In this document: one piece after another, positions 11,326 to 22,536 of the stretch | Layout: every line of letters starts with the position of its first letter | Numbering within the stretch: the first letter of the stretch is position 1 | NCBI RefSeq assembly: GCF_026151205.1 | Contig: NC_087072.1 | Location: 1,321,375-1,385,374, forward strand | Direction of reading: 5' to 3' | DNA from: Bolinopsis microptera | Lineage: Eukaryota; Ctenophora; Tentaculata; Lobata; Bolinopsidae | Length of the DNA: 64,000 nt | Position numbers and translations under genes: made by a program | Notes under the pieces: model-generated | What the model saw: the letters and a program-made list of their open reading frames with translations, nothing else | Databases searched by the model: none | Told to the model about the DNA's origin: nothing

Positions 11326-12760
11326 TTAGTAACCCAACGGATTAAACCATGTTGAGTGAATGAGAAAGATATAGTGTCTTGCTAACACACCCATACCACT
11401 AGCATTGGCGTGAATATCCCACTTCTTCGATTCTAGACTATACTTAGGAAATAACTGGTAGTTCCTGTCGCCCCATGAACTAAGGAAACTACTAAAGACA
11501 TCAAGGTAAAATAATTTAAATTTGGAACAAAGACTAAAGAGTAATTTGTTCATAGAGACCACATTTTGTTCTCCTTTGGGGGTTACCGTTAGCAGGTATA
11601 GGGAGAAGGGACTGGACAAAGATATTTGCTGAGGGAGCTAAGGATTTAATTTTGGACATAAAGTTCTGCAGAGGGCTTTTAAGGTGTATAATGCCAGTCT
11701 GGCAGTATCGTATGTCGTTAGTTCCTACACACACAAACAGTTTCTTAATCTCTAAATCAGGGTGGTCTCACAAATTGCTCGATTAAGTGTAATACAGCAT
11801 CAATCTTGCGACCACCCTTGGCGACTTTGAAAACTGTCTGTTTACCCTTGGTGGGTTTTTATATTTCCAGTCGCTCGAAGTATCTCCAGCGAGGAGTATG
11901 ATCTTCTTCTTAGGGGGGCTAACGGGAGGCCAGTGTTAGGAGGGGGAGGATGATGAGGACGGGTAGAAGGATGATGAGGAGAAGGACGAGAAGAGGTAGG
12001 AGTGGTGTGGGTCAGTTAGGTTCCTAAAGGAAAGACTGTATCTAACACCACCCGGAGGAATTCTATGCAGTAGTCTGGATTGACAACCAGACTTCATGAT
12101 ATTGAGAGACTGGTCTGTCGCTGGCACAGATAATTCTGGGGAAGAAGGGGTACCTTTCCTGCCTGTAGGGTTGTTGTCGTTCCTTATAAAGTCCAGTGTT
12201 CTTGCTGCACCGAACGACACCGTACAAATGTCACTGTCCTGATCAATCAATGGTTCGTTGTCGTCATGGTAGTTCAGGTTAGCTCCTTTACAGGACATAC
12301 AGCTGACAAGACAGGCTGTCATGTTTCCAGAGGTGGCCTTATTGCTGTTAACAAGGTTCATCAGCTCGACAATTTTGGGGAACTCGTTGATCGGCTCGGG
12401 CTAGTTGACCACCCTTCCATACTTATACGAATCATTGCGGGGACTCAGCCACAAGGTCTTTACTTTTTTTACTGTTTAGTTGTGCGGTCTTCATCGTTAT
12501 AAGTTATTTCATTACCCCATCAACCAGGGGCTCTGGAAGGTCAAGCTAGACGTGTTTCACAAGATCCGAAAAATGCTTAGGCTCAGGAGAAGTTGACGGT
12601 GATATAGGTTTGGGAGTGAGAAAGGACTCTGTAGAGGGAGTGGTAAGGGGTTCTGTCGGATGATCTTCCAGAAGGATTTCAATGGCATCTTTGAAGTCTT
12701 CTTCATTGTCATTAATGAGGGAGAGAATGTGATTTTTTCTGCTCTTGAAAGGCACTGAGA
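11326..12760 (-). pseudogene. Decayed retroelement ORF1 with AlkB-like and SGNH domains
   Basis: On the minus strand a Pro/Ser-rich segment (12755-12546) is followed by an AlkB-like core from 12361. It shows YHDDNEPLIDQDSDICTVSF (HxD iron motif), GAARTLDF, the distal His in SRLLHRIPPGG, and the 2-oxoglutarate arginine in RYSLSFRNL (R-x5-R). After a Ser-rich linker the SGNH hydrolase blocks appear across several frameshifts: IILLAGDTSSDW (block I, Thr in place of Ser), KKLFVCVGTNDIRYC (block III, GxND), and KWDIHANASGMGVLA (block V, D..H). Stops and frameshifts show it is dead. Domain order matches the intact ORF1 at 40.5-42.3 kb, but the sequence is strongly diverged. No ORF2 remains next to it. 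Confidence 0.72.
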
Positions 12761-13936
12761 AGAAATTCAGTGATGAAGGTAGGTAGAAGTGGGGTTGGGT
12801 TAGCTTGCATCAATGGACAAAGTTACACCAAATGATCAGGATGGCAATCAGGGTACTAGGCAGCAGTCATCAGACATTCCCCGTAAAATGGAATGTAACG
12901 GCCTGAAAATAGAGACGGGCAGAGGGGAGTTAAACTTGTCTGCGGGTAAATTAAGTACCAATAAAGATCAGAGGGAGAGAATGGATCAATGATAACAATT
13001 TAAAGTTATAAGGTAAAATGTGAATCTAAAATGGACTATATTCAATTACTAGCCTGATTGAGAAGTTTAGGACTCCAGACAAGCGGGGGGATGCTAGGAG
13101 AGCTGCCGCTGCCTACCCTTTATGCAAATTTCACAACCCCGGGACTTCGGCTGGCTTTTACTCTGACATCGGCTGACTTCCATTGCCATAGTTTTTAAAT
13201 TATGTTTCTGATCGAAGCTGCAATGATGCTAATAGATTTGATACAGCTCAGCAGTCACTGTCTTCAAATAAAGAATGTTCCAGTTCTGCAGTCTCAAATG
13301 TTTTCGCCCAGCTTTTCTTTTCATCGTGGTTATAGAAGACAGACCTGAAAAATACTTGTATTATGATAATATAGGTAATATGCCCAGAATGAGTAAAATT
13401 GTATTATCGGCAAATTTACTTATGTGAAAACTCCAAACAGAGTTTTCAGAAGTAACCGCACACGAGCAACTGCACGTAATTTGTGTGGAAATATGTAACT
13501 CATTTAACGAAGTCAGTTAAATGAACCTACCTTATTTACCGATGGCAATTTTTTTGCTTGTGATGAAGTAGTCCTCTCAATATATGTATGTAATTTGTTA
13601 AAAGAGTAGGATTGTAGACTGTAGTCATAGTCCATGTATAGCGACGGTAGTTTACCAGCAGCTCCCTGTACAAACAGAAATATGGTTGTTATATAATACT
13701 ACTTGTTAAATTATTGAGTACAATGCAGGAATACACTAACGTGTCTTATATTAACAACTAATAGACGTATAATATGTACTCATAAACAATGATAGTCCCA
13801 ATTGTTTGTAATTGCTTATAATTTAAACCTTCTTATTAACTCATTTTGATGACTGTGTCTGACCTAAAATTGCACGAGAAATAGATAAAATTATGCGTCA
13901 GACAGGGCTCGACCAGGATACCGGCGCAGCCGGAAT
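12761..13936. other. Non-coding stretch, nothing recognised
   Basis: I see no supported gene, RNA or repeat family here. The only notable sequence is a hAT-like CAGGGCTCGACC start near 13903 without a matching right end. Confidence 0.4.
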
Positions 13937-14304
13937 TTTTTAAAAGAATATCAACACTTATTTTACTTCGGACATTCCAACAGCCACATTGTTACACAAG
14001 TGTGTAACCAGCCAATTGCAGGAAGCCGAAGGATTCAATTATACGTTAGGCCAGTGACGGTTAAGGTAGTGTGTACCGTACTTTCTTCGCCCGAGACTTT
14101 GCTGCAATGGGCAGCTCCTCATTTAACCCTCACACCCGATTTCTCGAATATTTGGCAGAGTGGACCGGGGGGCTGCATAGACCACTCAGGATCCTTAGCT
14201 GAGCGTCGACGACGCTCACCCCACGGCTAGTGACAGAGTCGGGAATCGAACCTGGTACCTCAAGCAATACCAGGCCCGGATTAACCAACTGAGCCACTAA
14301 GGCC
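13937..14304 (-). mobile_element. tRNA-derived SINE, minus-strand copy
   Basis: Read on the minus strand, the first 81 bases (14304-14224) form a tRNA-like head with an A box TGGCTCAGTTGG and a B box GGTTCGATTCC. A body of about 270 bp follows, starting GTGGGGTGAGCGTCGTCGAC and ending near AAGTAAAATAAGTGT, then an A/T-rich tail. The body is nearly identical to the copy at 53568-53924, but the head is a different tRNA-like sequence. SINEs are transcribed by RNA polymerase III from these boxes and moved by a partner LINE. Confidence 0.85.
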
Positions 14305-14375
14305 GGTATTCGGCAATTTTGTACCGGTACCGGCCGGGATTTTGGTTTGAGCCGGGATTTTAGCCGGGATTTTTC
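14305..14375. repeat. CCGG/CCGGGAT-rich element fragment
   Basis: A cluster of ccggtaccggccgggat motifs resembles the interior of the 900-bp hAT-type MITE at 56.9-57.8 kb and the cluster at 23155-23275. No ends are visible, so it is probably a remnant. Confidence 0.5.
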
Positions 14376-14608
14376 CAAAATAAATTCAGTTTTTTTTTCA
14401 ACGTAAATTTGAGTCCAAAATTCGCAAATCTGTTAACATTTTCCTAAAAAATTTTGATGAAATCATCGAACAATGGAGACTGGAGTCAATCTAGATTTAA
14501 AATAATCATGGGTTTCATGACGTCGATTTTATATTTTCGTTTATGAATAATGGAAAATGCTAGAAATATGACTCATGACTTAATTATTGTGACTAAGTGT
14601 CACGGCTC

Positions 14609-15528
14609 CCCATATCCAAAAAATTTGTAATTTCCTACATTCTCAATTTTTTCGTTTTCTGTGGCCCGCTCGCTTCGCTCGCATACAAAGTCTTTGTATT
14701 CGCGCGGTTCAAAGATTTTTCATGGCGGATTCCAGATTCTCAATTTTACTTTTTTAGGGCCCGGAATGCTTTTTAATAGATAATCCTAGGTTACGTTTGG
14801 GGGCGAAGCCCCCGAAAATTTTGGAAATTTAAACTAGATTTGGCCTCCTGGAACGAATCTGACAATGGAGAACGATTTTAGCATACTATTTTCTGATTTC
14901 AATTTTTATTGGGATAAATTGTCTGGATTCTAGAATCCCTAAACACTTGGCTTAACTAAAGCACGAAATAGGAGACAGCATGAAGTATCAAGAGTTTATA
15001 ATTTTGGCAAAAATGTTTTCTCATCTACTACCATCACTTTCTGCTTTCAAGCTATAAACTAATACAGGGTTAAGGGAATACATTGAAGACGTGATGTGTA
15101 TATGCTACTGCTTGCCAATACAGATATCGGGTGACACTGTAGACATATCCGGTTTCATAGACTAGATAAGTAGATAGTAAAATGTTAATAAAGTAATAAT
15201 GACAACTATTTATGTCGTGTACGCGAAAATGCCCCAATAATTAGCATCTGGTTAGTGGTTACTTGATGCACAGATTTTGTAGCTAATAGCAACAAACTTT
15301 GGTCTGTGAAACGAAATTTGATAGACTGGATCAGTGGATCCATGACTGAGGACATTTAAATAACGGTCCAGCAACTTTTAGTCTGTTCTTTCACTTAAAT
15401 TCCTACTGAAATATTATCGAAAATTCTCAGAGTTGCCTCTCGAATTTCCTACTTTTTGTCAAAAATTTCCTACTTTTAAAAATTTCCTACATTCTTAGAA
15501 TGCGAGAATGCGGGTTTTTGGATATGGG
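14609..15528. mobile_element. Non-autonomous DNA transposon with 8-bp target duplication
   Basis: Perfect 14-bp terminal inverted repeats, CCCATATCCAAAAA (14609-14622) and TTTTTGGATATGGG (15515-15528), are flanked directly by CACGGCTC at 14601-14608 and again at 15529-15536. An exact 8-bp target duplication is known for hAT and P superfamilies; the TIR does not start with the usual hAT CAG, so I leave the family open. Subterminal tttcctacattct copies occur near both ends. No transposase ORF is present in the 920 bp. Confidence 0.88.
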
Positions 15529-15699
15529 CACGGCTCACGGTCTTGTGTTACCGAGGGACAAGTAAAACAGAGTTCTCCGGGTAAATAAAGCATTAATAAA
15601 TGCTATTCAGTATTCACTATTCACCCTATTTAATTATTCAGGTAAGGTTATTTAAATTGTAAAGTATAAAGCTCCAACGTCAAACTCCATGTTCAATTA

Positions 15700-17393
15700 A
15701 ATTAGTTTAAGGACACGTTCATTTGAGTTTGAGAATATTGGTAAATATAAGTGACCCTATTAAAAGGCACAGTGTAGTTGACTTTGTCACACTATGAAAT
15801 AACACAAACCCTTGATGGTTAGGATAATCGTCTCATCCTCTAGGCTAGCTTTGTCACTTAACCATATCTTAATCAGGTGATAAGATATCGCTTAAATACG
15901 GCCGGCACGGAAATGGTTACATTGTCACATTATAAACATGTGACGGAGTAAATATGGACCCCTTGCTGCCGTTTTTGACCAAATTTTTGAGTGTCCAATT
16001 GATTGGATGGGTACATATAACCATTACCTACATATTTGAAGACTTTTTTCGTTAGATGGTGCACTCAGGTTTACTCTGTCACACATTTAAGAAAACATTT
16101 GAACAATGTTTAGGGCACCCTGATAAGCAATGCTGAGTAGTGTAGGTTTATTTGATGCCCTGGAAGTGCTAGGAATTGTTATTATATCATATAGTCGTAA
16201 GGAATTAAAACACAGAAGGCACAAACAAGTTTACTTTGTCACATAATCTTGATGATATCTGAACATGTGTGAAATTGAACAAATAATGATATACCAGCTT
16301 AAACCCCTTATATTATGTACTATGGATCAAACAACACTGCTAGTACCACGCACAAGTCACATAAATCATTATCCGGTGGTAATATGTTAACAGTGAAACT
16401 GAGTGGAGTTGGGTTAGAAACATATAAGAGATACGATGATTTAACTTGTAGAAGCTTTCAATAAACATGTGTTAATCGTCGTCAGCTGAATGTGATGAGG
16501 TGGACAATGCTTATATGTGATTGAGTGGTGTCAGGGATGGAGGGTGGGGGAGGTGTGGGTGGGAAAGTGAAAATTACATTACAATGTCAATAAAAATTTA
16601 GTCTTCTGTTGAGGTTGAGAAGGAAATGCCAGCTGGTCTGGACTTTAAGGATTTGGCAATTTTAGGAAGGATGGGGTCCCATATGTTAACAGTCCCATAA
16701 TATGTTAACAGTGTCACAATTAAACTACCGCAACATGGTCAAAAATAGGGTAATTTCGTCACAACAAAATTATTATAATTCTGTTAGCTCCTTGCTGGCA
16801 AAATAACTAGTTGATTGATGATAAAGTTACATAGTATTCTAATAGAGGTATAGCTCTTCAAAATAGGGGCAAGACATGTACATGTTTACTTTGTTACATC
16901 AGTAATTATTATAAGAGTAATAATCATCAGATTAACCGATCTTTTTCGTAGTTTGGATCGATTGATATAGGCATTAAAGCATACTACGCCAATTTTAACA
17001 CACTATCTTGATATTGTTGGGGCAGGGACAGTTAATTTTGTCACATTTTCAGCGTCTTTGACAAATTAATCTAAAATTGTTAAACTTGAGCTCTGATGTT
17101 CTGGACAATATTCTACCAATCGTTTCTGAAAGAATGTTGAATTCTAATAGAGTTATAGATCTTCAAAACAGAGGCAAGACATGTTTACTTTGTTTGTTGT
17201 GGCAGGAAAAGTTAATTTTGTCACATTTTTAGTGACTTTGAAAAATGTAACCTAAAATTGTTAAACTTGAGCTCTGATGTTCTGGACAATATTCTACCGA
17301 TTGATTTCTGAAAGAATGTTGAATTCTAATAGAGTCAAAGAATATATAGATCTTCAAAATAGGGACAAGACATGTTTACTTTGTCACATCAGT
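15700..17393. repeat. Degenerate satellite-like region with TTTACTTTGTCACAT motif
   Basis: The motif (G)TTNACTTTGTCACAT or close variants recurs at least nine times (about 15778, 15850, 15917, 16067, 16230, 16884, 17030, 17210, 17370). From about 16790 to 17390 a unit of about 180 bp (ctggacaatattctacc ... agatcttcaaaataggg) is repeated three times with decay. No gene is seen. The 16395-16595 stretch is the inverted partner of 4395-4585. Confidence 0.6.
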
Positions 17394-17818
17394 TATTATG
17401 AGAGTTATTATAACAGACTATTTCATTCTATAATCATTGTTTTTAACCTATTTACGATTTCGTATCATTTTTGTGACAATGTAAACATCAACTGATCTTA
17501 ACTGATCAACTACATTGTCATCATGTAAAGTTTTCCCGCCTTTCAAACCAAAATCAGTTATAAATAATTCGCCCAAAATTTAAAATTCCATATATTGTGA
17601 CAGAATTGACCTCATTTCCAAATAACCAAGTGCAGTTATTATGACAGACTATTTCATTCTATAATCATTGTTTTTAACCTATTTACCTATTTTTGTGACA
17701 ATGTAAACATCAACTGATCTTAACTTGCATCAACTACATTGTCATCATGTAAAGTTTTCCCGCCTTTCAAACCAAAATCAGATATAAATAATTCGCCCAA
17801 AATTTAAAATTCCATATA
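17394..17818. repeat. About 240-bp direct duplication split by the LINE insertion
   Basis: The segment starting gttattat...cagactatttcattc at 17394 is repeated from 17636. The second copy runs to ccatata at 17818, where the LINE begins, and resumes as ttgtgacagaattaacctc at 22537. The uninterrupted copy reads ccatatattgtgacagaattg at 17586-17606 and shows the empty site. Confidence 0.85.
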
Positions 17819-17984
17819 GATAGATGACACATTTTACACATTGGTTTGGTTGTATTTTTAAGTGCTCCCTTATCAGTTATTTGTTGCTAAATCGCGATAA
17901 GCGAACGCGTGCTATTGTACATTTATTGTACATTGCTTGTATAAAACTCAAATAGTGTGTGTAACTGACATTTAAAGGTTCAAT

Positions 17985-19436
17985 ATGCAAGACAAGGAAA
18001 ACCTGAAATCAGTAAGCGATGATGCTAAGAAACGTGTACTTGGAAGCCTACTTAACAAAGCTGATGCCCCCAGCAAGAAGGTTCTCAGTGTGTATAGTTT
18101 CAGTGCAAGTTATAAGACCAATCTGAAAGATATGAAATCACTCACCGCAGTTCAACTAGAACCCTGTGCAATATTTCTAGGTTTTAATGTCAGAGATGGT
18201 GTGAAGAAACTGTACACGAATAAACAGACTCTATGTGATAGAATGATTCTCAAGATCGAGTCCTTGTTCGACATAGAATGCGAGGACTGTAACGATGTGT
18301 ACTGTAATGAACTGGGAAAAGAACCGCTCTTAAGATGCCGGCTATGCTTACAGGGCTCCCACGATTGTGAAGCCATGGCCGAAAAAGCCAAGACCTTCAA
18401 CGACCTCATTCAGAAAGGACTGCTTCCTTTAGGAGGATCTTGGCTCTGCTACGAATGTTCAAAAAAGAACGAAACACGCTCACTTCAACCTCCCCAGAAA
18501 CCTACCAAGAAAAGGAACACAGATAGTATAACAGATCTATCCACTATTAAAGAGGTTGAATCTGAGGTAGAGGGCGAGGGAAACGACGATGAAGATGAAG
18601 ATGAGGATGAGGATGAAGACAGGGAAAGCCCTAGAAGAGGTAGACATAATGATACCGAAAATAACCCCCAGATTTGCCGGGAATACACTATGAGGAAGTG
18701 TCCCCACGGCCTCACTGGCAAACGTCTCATTGGTGGTAAGAAATGCTCATACCAGCACCCCATCAGGTGCCGCTTTTACTCCAATTTCGGAGACGACAAA
18801 CGCAGAGGATGCAGGAATGGGAAGAAATGCACTTTTTTCCACCCTAAACTGTGCCGTAATTCAGTTGCGAATCACGTATGTTTAAACAGCGATTGTGGCT
18901 TCCATCATCTTAAAGGAACGGCCAGAAAGACTGTTGGAAACGTGAATCTCACTGACAGAAATCGCCTGCCTCAGCAGCAGCAGCCCAAAGATACGAGAAG
19001 AATAGAATTCAACACGAACAGAAGTTCCTGGCCGCCTCCTGGTGGTTATGATGTGGACAGAATGGGTAGTCTAAACTCCCTCAACACCCCCTACCCACCC
19101 ACTGTTGAATATCAGAAACCCCTCAGACAACGTAAAGACAGTACATCTGAGAGGGATAGTGCTTTTTTAGAGAAGCTCATGGAAAACATGAAAAACGGAA
19201 TTATAACCCAGATGAACTCCAAAATGGAGGAACTTCGAGGGCAAATTCCAGCCCTTGTCCAAGAGACACAACGGAGCCAGATGGACCCGAGATCACGCCA
19301 AACATCCTCTCAGCAAATCTCGACACAGTTCCCACCACCAGCACAGTTCTCAGCCCAAGTGCCACTCCCAAACCAGCCAATGCGGATGCCGATGCCACTA
19401 AACTTCATTCCCAACTATCAAGGATCTTGCTACTGA
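17985..19436 (+). CDS. LINE ORF1: PHD-like and CCCH zinc-finger RNA-binding protein
   Basis: The 483-residue ORF is intact. Residues about 98-160 form a PHD-like Cys/His cluster (CEDCNDVYC ... CRLCLQGSHDC ... WLCYEC). A poly-Asp/Glu stretch lies near 197-213. Three CCCH-type fingers follow at about 230-310 (CREYTMRKCPHG...CSYQH, CRFYSNFGDD...CTFFH, CRNSVANHVC...CGFHH). An amphipathic, probably coiled-coil helix (FLEKLMENMKNGIITQMNSK) is near 393-412, with a Pro/Gln-rich end. By analogy with other LINE ORF1 proteins it would coat the element RNA. Its last 277 bp overlap the open -1 frame of ORF2, and a U UUU UUA heptamer lies exactly in its reading frame. Confidence 0.88.
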   Translation: MQDKENLKSVSDDAKKRVLGSLLNKADAPSKKVLSVYSFSASYKTNLKDMKSLTAVQLEPCAIFLGFNVRDGVKKLYTNKQTLCDRMILKIESLFDIECEDCNDVYCNELGKEPLLRCRLCLQGSHDCEAMAEKAKTFNDLIQKGLLPLGGSWLCYECSKKNETRSLQPPQKPTKKRNTDSITDLSTIKEVESEVEGEGNDDEDEDEDEDEDRESPRRGRHNDTENNPQICREYTMRKCPHGLTGKRLIGGKKCSYQHPIRCRFYSNFGDDKRRGCRNGKKCTFFHPKLCRNSVANHVCLNSDCGFHHLKGTARKTVGNVNLTDRNRLPQQQQPKDTRRIEFNTNRSSWPPPGGYDVDRMGSLNSLNTPYPPTVEYQKPLRQRKDSTSERDSAFLEKLMENMKNGIITQMNSKMEELRGQIPALVQETQRSQMDPRSRQTSSQQISTQFPPPAQFSAQVPLPNQPMRMPMPLNFIPNYQGSCY

Positions 19437-22400
19437 ATGCTCGGTCCATCTCCCCAGCCGCAACCAGCACTGTAAAATGGAAGATTCCATTCATCCAAGA
19501 CCACATACTTGACGACCTAGGAAGACCCCCGGTCCCTATTCTCGCTATCACTGAATCATGGTTGAAGCCATATATCAGTGATGCTCAAATAGCTATAGAT
19601 GGGTACAACAGTCTTAGAGCAGACCGTCATAGTCGAAAAGGTGGTGGTTGTGTGCTTTACGTTGAAAACTCGCTGCTAGTATCAGATACTGTAAATTTTA
19701 GTGACAAACACTGCAGTATGCTGCATTGTTTCATAGACTCTATGAACGCCCTTGTCTCCGTGATATACCGCCCACCAGATGCTCCTCCCGGATCCTTCAA
19801 AGCAGTCCTGGACCAGGTGCAGGAGAAACTAAATAACTTGACATCGAACGATAGATCACCTGACATCTACATTATGGGGGATTTCAACCTCCCAAATATA
19901 GATTGGGACTCTTGCCAAGCTTTACCTGGTCAACCGCTTTGTGACCAGCAAGCTTGTTCCGAACTAATTGATTTCATGGAGAGAAATTTCTTGACACAAA
20001 TGATCTGTAAGCCAACGAGAAATAACAACACCATCGATCTCGTCCTCACAAATAAACCACAGGACACAGTTGAGACAAATATCTCCGAATGCCAACTATC
20101 TGACCACAGGCTAGTCGAGCTCGTTCTCGGACATAACCCGCTCTGCCCAAAAGAACATACTCCTATATCTTTCGACAGAAACTCTTTTCGGGCGACTGAT
20201 TTTCATAGAGCAGATTTTGAAGCAATGAACGACTGTTTAGAAGCTGTTAACTGGATCTCTTTGAGAGAACTCTGTTATGAAGATGAAGATGGAAGTGCCT
20301 TTCTGGAGCTGATACGCCTAACTGTCCTCCAGATAACCCTCCTAAACTCGCCTTCTAAAGACCCTACTGGATCTGGCCCTTCCCGCCCCCGTAGAAGTCG
20401 CCAAGTCCGTGAAAAATACACAATGAAGAGGAAAAGAAGAAAACTCAATGCCCAAATAAGTGCACTTACTCAAAACAACCCAACTTCGAGAAAAATCGAA
20501 AAGCTGAAAACCGAAGTGAATCTTCTGACCTTCGAAATAAGTGAACTTGTGATCAAGCAACTTAACGAAAAAGAAGTTAAAGCTGTAAGTACAATAAAGA
20601 CGAACCCAAGATTCTTTTATTCTTACGCTAAACGATTTGCAAAGGTAAAATCATCCGTCGCCCCAATTAGAGATAAAAACGGAACTCTGAAAATGGACCC
20701 AGCGGAAAAAGCAGAAATTCTCCAGACTCAATATGTCACAGTCTTCAGCAACCCAAATTCTGCAAATGTTGAAGAATGCCTCGCCGGATTAGATCCTCAT
20801 CCAAAAGAAGATCTCAACACATTCACCTTCACAGCAGACGACATATCAGATGCCATAAAGGAACTGGACCCGTATGCCTCCACCCCTGATGGTGACATCC
20901 CGGCCAAGATCCTAACTAAATGTCGAAGGACAATCGCTGAACCAATTTATCTACTCTGGAAACGCTCATTTGATAACGGAGTCATACCATCTGGCATGAA
21001 GACACAGTACATCACGCCTGTGTTCAAGAAAGGAGACCGAACATCTGCCGCTAACTATCGCCCTGTCTCGATAACCTCTCACATTATTAAGATATTTGAG
21101 AGAGTGGTCAGAAATCATCTTGTGGAACATATGGAGTCAAACAGCTTTCTCTCCCCCCATCAGCATGGATTCCGCAAGAAAAGAAGCTGCTTAACTCAAC
21201 TAATAGACCACGTAGATAACATCCTGAAAACTCTCAACGACGGCAACGAGGTTGATGTTATATACCTTGATTATGCCAAAGCGTTCGATAAGGTAGATCA
21301 TCAAATATTACTTGCAAAGGCAAAACGCTATGGAATAAAAGGAAAGACTCTGCAATGGCTGACTGAATTCCTGAAGGATCGCCTGCAAACTGTGGTCGTG
21401 GAAGGAACAAAATCATCCTTTCAGCTAGTAATCAGTGGGGTACCCCAAGGAACAGTATTGGGACCCATTATTTTCATTCTATACATTGACGACCAACTTG
21501 ATACATTGGTTACCGCTCTGGGAAAGGTGTTCGCTGACGGCACCAAGCTCATTGGAAAAATCATGGACTTAGCTACCAAAAGCCTACTTCAAGACGACCT
21601 CCTAAATGTAATCGCTTGGGCCCTGAAGAACAACATGCAACTAAATGAGGCCAAATTCGAAATATTGAATTACAGCTTGAACAATTCATTACTGTTAAGA
21701 GAATTGCCCTTCACCAGTCAATATTCCTGTTACAATTTAACAAATGGAAGAACTATTGACCAGCCAAAACTGTGAGGGACCTAGGGGTTCTCCTGTCAAA
21801 TGACTGCTCCTGGTCTTCTCACATACAGCAGATGGCTAAAACAGCAAGGACGATGACGTCATGGGTCCTTAGCGTATTCAGAGATAGGTCACGCTTCCTC
21901 ATGCTCACACTCTACAAAACCATGGTGAGAAGCAAACTCGAATACTGCTGCCCGGTGTGGAACCCTGACAAGATCAGCGATATAGAAGCTATTGAAAGCA
22001 TCCAACGACACTACACTCGTCGAATCAGTGGCTGCCAGAACCTTGATTACTGGGAACGCCTGCAGAACCTGAATCTTCTCTCATTACAAAGACGCAGAGA
22101 ACGATACATCATAATCCATACATGGAAGATGATGAATGGATTAGCTCCGAACGACATCAACATGCAGTTCAAGGAAAGCTCCCGACACGGTGTAAAGGCC
22201 ACTGTGCCTGCATTTAACAAAAAGGCACAATGCTCAATCTCGACCCATTATGAAAACTCTTTTGGAGTAAAAGCAGCCAAACTATGGAACCTGCTCCCCA
22301 AGGAAGTTAACACAATCCAAGTCTTGGAAACTTTCAAATCCTCCCTTGCTAAATTCCTGAAAGGCTTCCCGGACACCCCGCCCACAAAAGGGTATACCGC

Positions 22401-22458
22401 CATCACAAATAATTCTCTTCTGGAATGGACTCTACAAAAAGATCTAAGCCAGGAGTGA
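19160..22458 (+). pseudogene. LINE ORF2: AP endonuclease-reverse transcriptase, mutated
   Basis: The frame is open from 19160 to 21775 and continues one frame away from about 21772 to 22458. Endonuclease landmarks are LLLNARSISP, the AITESWL glutamate, YIMGDFNLPNIDWD and SDHRLVE. RT landmarks are VFKKGDRTSAANYRPVS, VIYLDYAKAFDKVDH, GVPQGTVLGPIIFILYIDD and VFADGTKL, where the second catalytic Asp of FADD is Gly (GGC at 21539). The thumb/tail follows after the frameshift (MVRSKLEYCCPVWNP). There is no in-frame ATG until 19718, inside the endonuclease, so in a live copy ORF2 must be reached from ORF1 by -1 frameshifting, re-initiation or a non-AUG start. Confidence 0.87.
19163..19169 (+). promoter_or_regulatory. 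Candidate -1 ribosomal frameshift heptamer T TTT TTA
   Basis: In ORF1 frame the codons read GCT TTT TTA, so T TTT TTA fits the X XXY YYZ rule and equals the known U UUU UUA slip site. A -1 slip enters the ORF2 frame, which opens only four bases earlier, after a TAG at 19157-19159. A downstream stimulatory structure could not be evaluated. Confidence 0.5.
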
Positions 22459-22536
22459 TTGGAGGACGTACTTGATACTGTTGTCCAGAAGCGATCCCTG
22501 CCGAACCTACCTAAAGTAACCTAAAGTAAGTAAGTA

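Larger units (their letters stand above)
17819..22536 (+). mobile_element. Complete-length LINE (CR1/L2-like) with defined ends
   Basis: Comparison with the undisturbed duplicate gives sharp borders: it starts gatagatgacac at 17819 and ends in tandem cctaaagtaa/gtaagta units at about 22536, a tail type known for CR1/L2-like LINEs. The target duplication is at most 2 bp. It has a 166-bp 5' UTR, ORF1 at 17985-19436, ORF2 in the -1 frame from 19160, and a short 3' UTR. The full 5' end is unusual, since most LINE copies are truncated. Two lesions make it non-functional: FADG for FADD in the RT and a frameshift near 21770. Confidence 0.9.

Noticed and set aside
19434-19439. TGAATG as a stop-start re-initiation signal for LINE ORF2
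   Set aside because: The ATG at 19437 is in the ORF1 frame, not the ORF2 frame, so it cannot start ORF2.
20342-20560. Minus-strand ORFs inside the 17.8-22.5 kb LINE
   Set aside because: Antisense shadows of the endonuclease-RT frame.
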